Below, piece by piece: positions 4,103-5,505 of a DNA stretch of 5,505 nucleotides. The notes beneath the pieces were generated by a model. The model saw nothing but the letters and a program-made list of their open reading frames with translations, was not told the DNA's origin and searched no databases. Made by a program: the position numbers and the translations under genes. The stretch comes from an uncultured Eggerthella sp. GTDB taxonomy: Bacteria; Actinomycetota; Coriobacteriia; Coriobacteriales; Eggerthellaceae. The stretch is taken from the NCBI GenBank assembly GCA_958431815.1, contig CAUASB010000023.1:1-5505 (forward strand), in the 5' to 3' direction. Within the stretch, counting starts at the first letter, position 1. Every line of letters begins with the position of its first letter.

Positions 4103-5341
4103 ATGACTACCGCAACATTTAATACGCTTGGCCTGTCCAAGCCCTCAATGGAAGCCATCGAAAAGCTTGGCTTCACCGAACCCACCCCTGTTCAAGCGCT
4201 TTCCATTCCCCCAGGAATAGCAGGGAAAGACATTCTTGCTGCCGCCCAAACAGGAACAGGCAAAACCCTTGCCTATTTGCTGCCCATCTTCGATAGAATG
4301 GTGCGCCATTTCGGGTCGAAACGCCCTAAGAAGGGACCTTACGCCTTGATCCTTGCGCCCACGCGCGAACTGGCACAGCAGATAACGGAAACCGCAACGG
4401 TCATCGCCCAGCACACCAAGTTCCGCACGGTTACCATCATCGGCGGAAAGAAGTACTCTACGCAGATCGACAAGATCAACAAGGGCTGCGATGTGCTTAT
4501 TGCCACGCCGGGCCGCTTGCTCGATTTGGCAAACCAAGGGCTCCTTTCGCTCGAGAACATCCATTACCTGGTTCTTGACGAAGTTGACCGCATGATGGAC
4601 ATGGGCTTCTGGCCCCCCGTCAGCTCCATCGTGCGTATGACGCCCAAGAATCGTCAAACCTTCCTGTTCAGCGCCACGCTGACGCCCGATGTGCAGGCAA
4701 AAGCAAAGTTGGTCCAAACCGACCCCGAGGTTATCGAGATTGCCCACCAGGGCGAAACTGCCGACACGGTACGTGAGTATCTGTTGCCCGTTTCCGAGCG
4801 TCAAAAGCAAGACTTGCTGGTGGCTCTGCTGAAAGAGCAGGGGGTTGATCGCGTCATCGTGTTCACACGCACCAAGCAATCAGCTGATTCATGCGCCACA
4901 CGCCTGAAGGATGCCGGCGTCAAGGCAGACAGCATCCACGCCGACAAGCCCCAGGGCAAACGTGACCGCGCACTGAAGAATTTCCGCGAAGGCAAAATCG
5001 ATGTGTTGGTTGCCACCGATGTGCTGGCACGCGGCATTGACGTTACCGACGTTAGCTACGTGGTGAACCTTACCGTGCCCGATTCCCCCGAGGATTACAT
5101 CCATCGCATCGGCCGAACAGGCCGTGCGGGCGAATCGGGAGCGGCCTACACGTTCCTTTCACCCGACCAGCTGCTTGATCTGCGCGAAATCGAGTACCAC
5201 ACGCATCATCTGCTCGAAACTCACGATGTTGAGGGCTTCGAGTACTCCGAAGACCGTTTGGTGCCCAATCCCAAGCGCCCCACCAAACGCGCTTCACGTT
5301 CTAACCGCGGCCGCAGAAGGCCTTCCCTGCGCAGGCGTTAA
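4103..5341 (+). CDS. DEAD-box ATP-dependent RNA helicase, RhlE-like
   Basis: This 412-residue protein carries the full set of superfamily 2 DEAD-box motifs: Q motif (Phe6, GFTEPTPVQ 23-31), motif I AQTGTGKT (48-55), Ia PTREL (86-90), GG (114-115), Ib TPGR (135-138), motif II as DEVD (159-162), III SAT (190-192), IV VIVFTRT (251-257), V ATDVLARGID (304-313) and VI HRIGRTGRAG (334-343). It should unwind short RNA duplexes with ATP in ribosome assembly, RNA decay or cold adaptation. The order and wording resemble RhlE, but the exact subfamily is not certain. Motif II has Val where most members have Ala, which still fits DExD. The last 20 or so residues (391-412) are a basic Arg/Lys tail, a common RNA-binding extension. 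ATG 4103 is the only possible start, since an in-frame TAG lies at 4067 with no ATG, GTG or TTG between. AAAGG ends one base before the ATG, too close to act as a ribosome site. No clear terminator follows the stop; only a weak AT-rich hairpin is seen. Confidence 0.96.
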   Translation: MTTATFNTLGLSKPSMEAIEKLGFTEPTPVQALSIPPGIAGKDILAAAQTGTGKTLAYLLPIFDRMVRHFGSKRPKKGPYALILAPTRELAQQITETATVIAQHTKFRTVTIIGGKKYSTQIDKINKGCDVLIATPGRLLDLANQGLLSLENIHYLVLDEVDRMMDMGFWPPVSSIVRMTPKNRQTFLFSATLTPDVQAKAKLVQTDPEVIEIAHQGETADTVREYLLPVSERQKQDLLVALLKEQGVDRVIVFTRTKQSADSCATRLKDAGVKADSIHADKPQGKRDRALKNFREGKIDVLVATDVLARGIDVTDVSYVVNLTVPDSPEDYIHRIGRTGRAGESGAAYTFLSPDQLLDLREIEYHTHHLLETHDVEGFEYSEDRLVPNPKRPTKRASRSNRGRRRPSLRRR

Positions 5342-5369
5342 ACCCCTGTTTTCGCAGGCGAAAAAGAAG

Positions 5370-5421
5370 TTAAAACTTTTTTCGAAAAAGTGGTTGCACC
5401 GATTTCGAAGATGCGTATAAT
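5370..5421 (+). promoter_or_regulatory. Stable-RNA promoter with UP element for tRNA-Asn
   Basis: A perfect TATAAT (5416-5421) is preceded by TTGCAC (5394-5399) with a 16-base spacer, placing the start near 5428. Directly upstream, 5370-5391 has an A-run, a T-run and a second A-run (TTAAAACTTTTTT then CGAAAAAGT). By my alignment this fits the E. coli UP-element consensus (A-run, T-run, two free bases, AAAA, positions -59 to -38) at all but one fixed position. Such elements bind the RNA polymerase alpha C-terminal domain and are typical of rRNA and tRNA promoters. The leader before the tRNA is about 25 bases. Confidence 0.8.
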
Positions 5422-5452
5422 AACTTCTTGCGTCACGAAGAACGCACCGAAT

Positions 5453-5505
5453 TCCTCGGTAGCTCAACGGCAGAGCATCCGGCTGTTAACCGGAGGGTTG
5501 TAGGT
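5453..5505 (+). tRNA. tRNA-Asn (anticodon GTT), 3' part beyond the window
   Basis: The first 53 bases of a tRNA are present: acceptor strand TCCTCGG, T8 and A9, D arm GCTC/GAGC with loop AACGGCA, anticodon arm TCCGG/CCGGA around CTGTTAA, variable loop GGGTT, and the start of the T arm GTAGG followed by T. Anticodon GTT (5485-5487) reads Asn codons. The window ends at position 54, so the T loop, 3' acceptor strand and CCA are not seen. Confidence 0.95.

Noticed and set aside
4145..4879. 244-codon minus-strand open frame opposite the helicase
   Set aside because: It is antisense to a complete DEAD-box helicase and shows no domain.
1..5505. CRISPR array, insertion sequence, prophage or toxin-antitoxin pair
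   Set aside because: No regularly spaced repeats, transposase or integrase motifs, attachment-site duplications or paired small genes were found. The tRNA-Ile2 3' end is not repeated elsewhere in the window.

Overview
The window (5505 bases, mid-GC, roughly 50-55% by eye) looks like the chromosome of a gut-type actinobacterium, most likely Coriobacteriia/Eggerthellaceae. That assignment is inference. It rests on an orphan acyl-CoA dehydrogenase, a Deinococcus/Streptomyces-type (type II) tryptophanyl-tRNA synthetase, a helicase gene with no usable Shine-Dalgarno that looks leaderless, TANNNT-like -10 elements, and tRNA genes that encode their CCA. No phage, IS, plasmid or CRISPR signal was seen.

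Layout, left to right. Bases 1-234 are AT-rich and non-coding. At 245-1468 (+) lies a 407-residue acyl-CoA dehydrogenase with a perfect AGGAGG and a 13-bp terminator hairpin. A 235-bp gap follows, holding a 16-bp inverted repeat next to a probable -10 box. A 200-residue four-helix membrane protein of unknown function (1704-2306, +) comes next and ends in a 17-bp terminator hairpin. Bases 2388-2646 hold no convincing gene. On the minus strand there is a tRNA with anticodon CAT (2686-2760) with its own promoter and terminator, and then trpS (2918-3967) with its own terminator. A 135-bp divergent spacer with a palindromic TTGCGCA repeat separates trpS from an RhlE-like DEAD-box RNA helicase (4103-5341, +). 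The window ends inside a tRNA-Asn(GTT) gene driven by a textbook stable-RNA promoter with an UP element.

Nearly every gene here is its own transcription unit with its own promoter or terminator, so this is not one operon. The common thread of the right two-thirds is translation and RNA handling: two tRNAs, one aminoacyl-tRNA synthetase and an RNA helicase. The acyl-CoA dehydrogenase and the membrane protein are metabolic or unknown. I did not find an obviously new multi-gene system. The most informative points are the tRNA(CAT) that carries tRNA-Ile2 identity features rather than Met, the predicted leaderless start of the helicase, the shared palindromic control region between trpS and the helicase, and the large operator-like inverted repeat in front of the unknown membrane protein.
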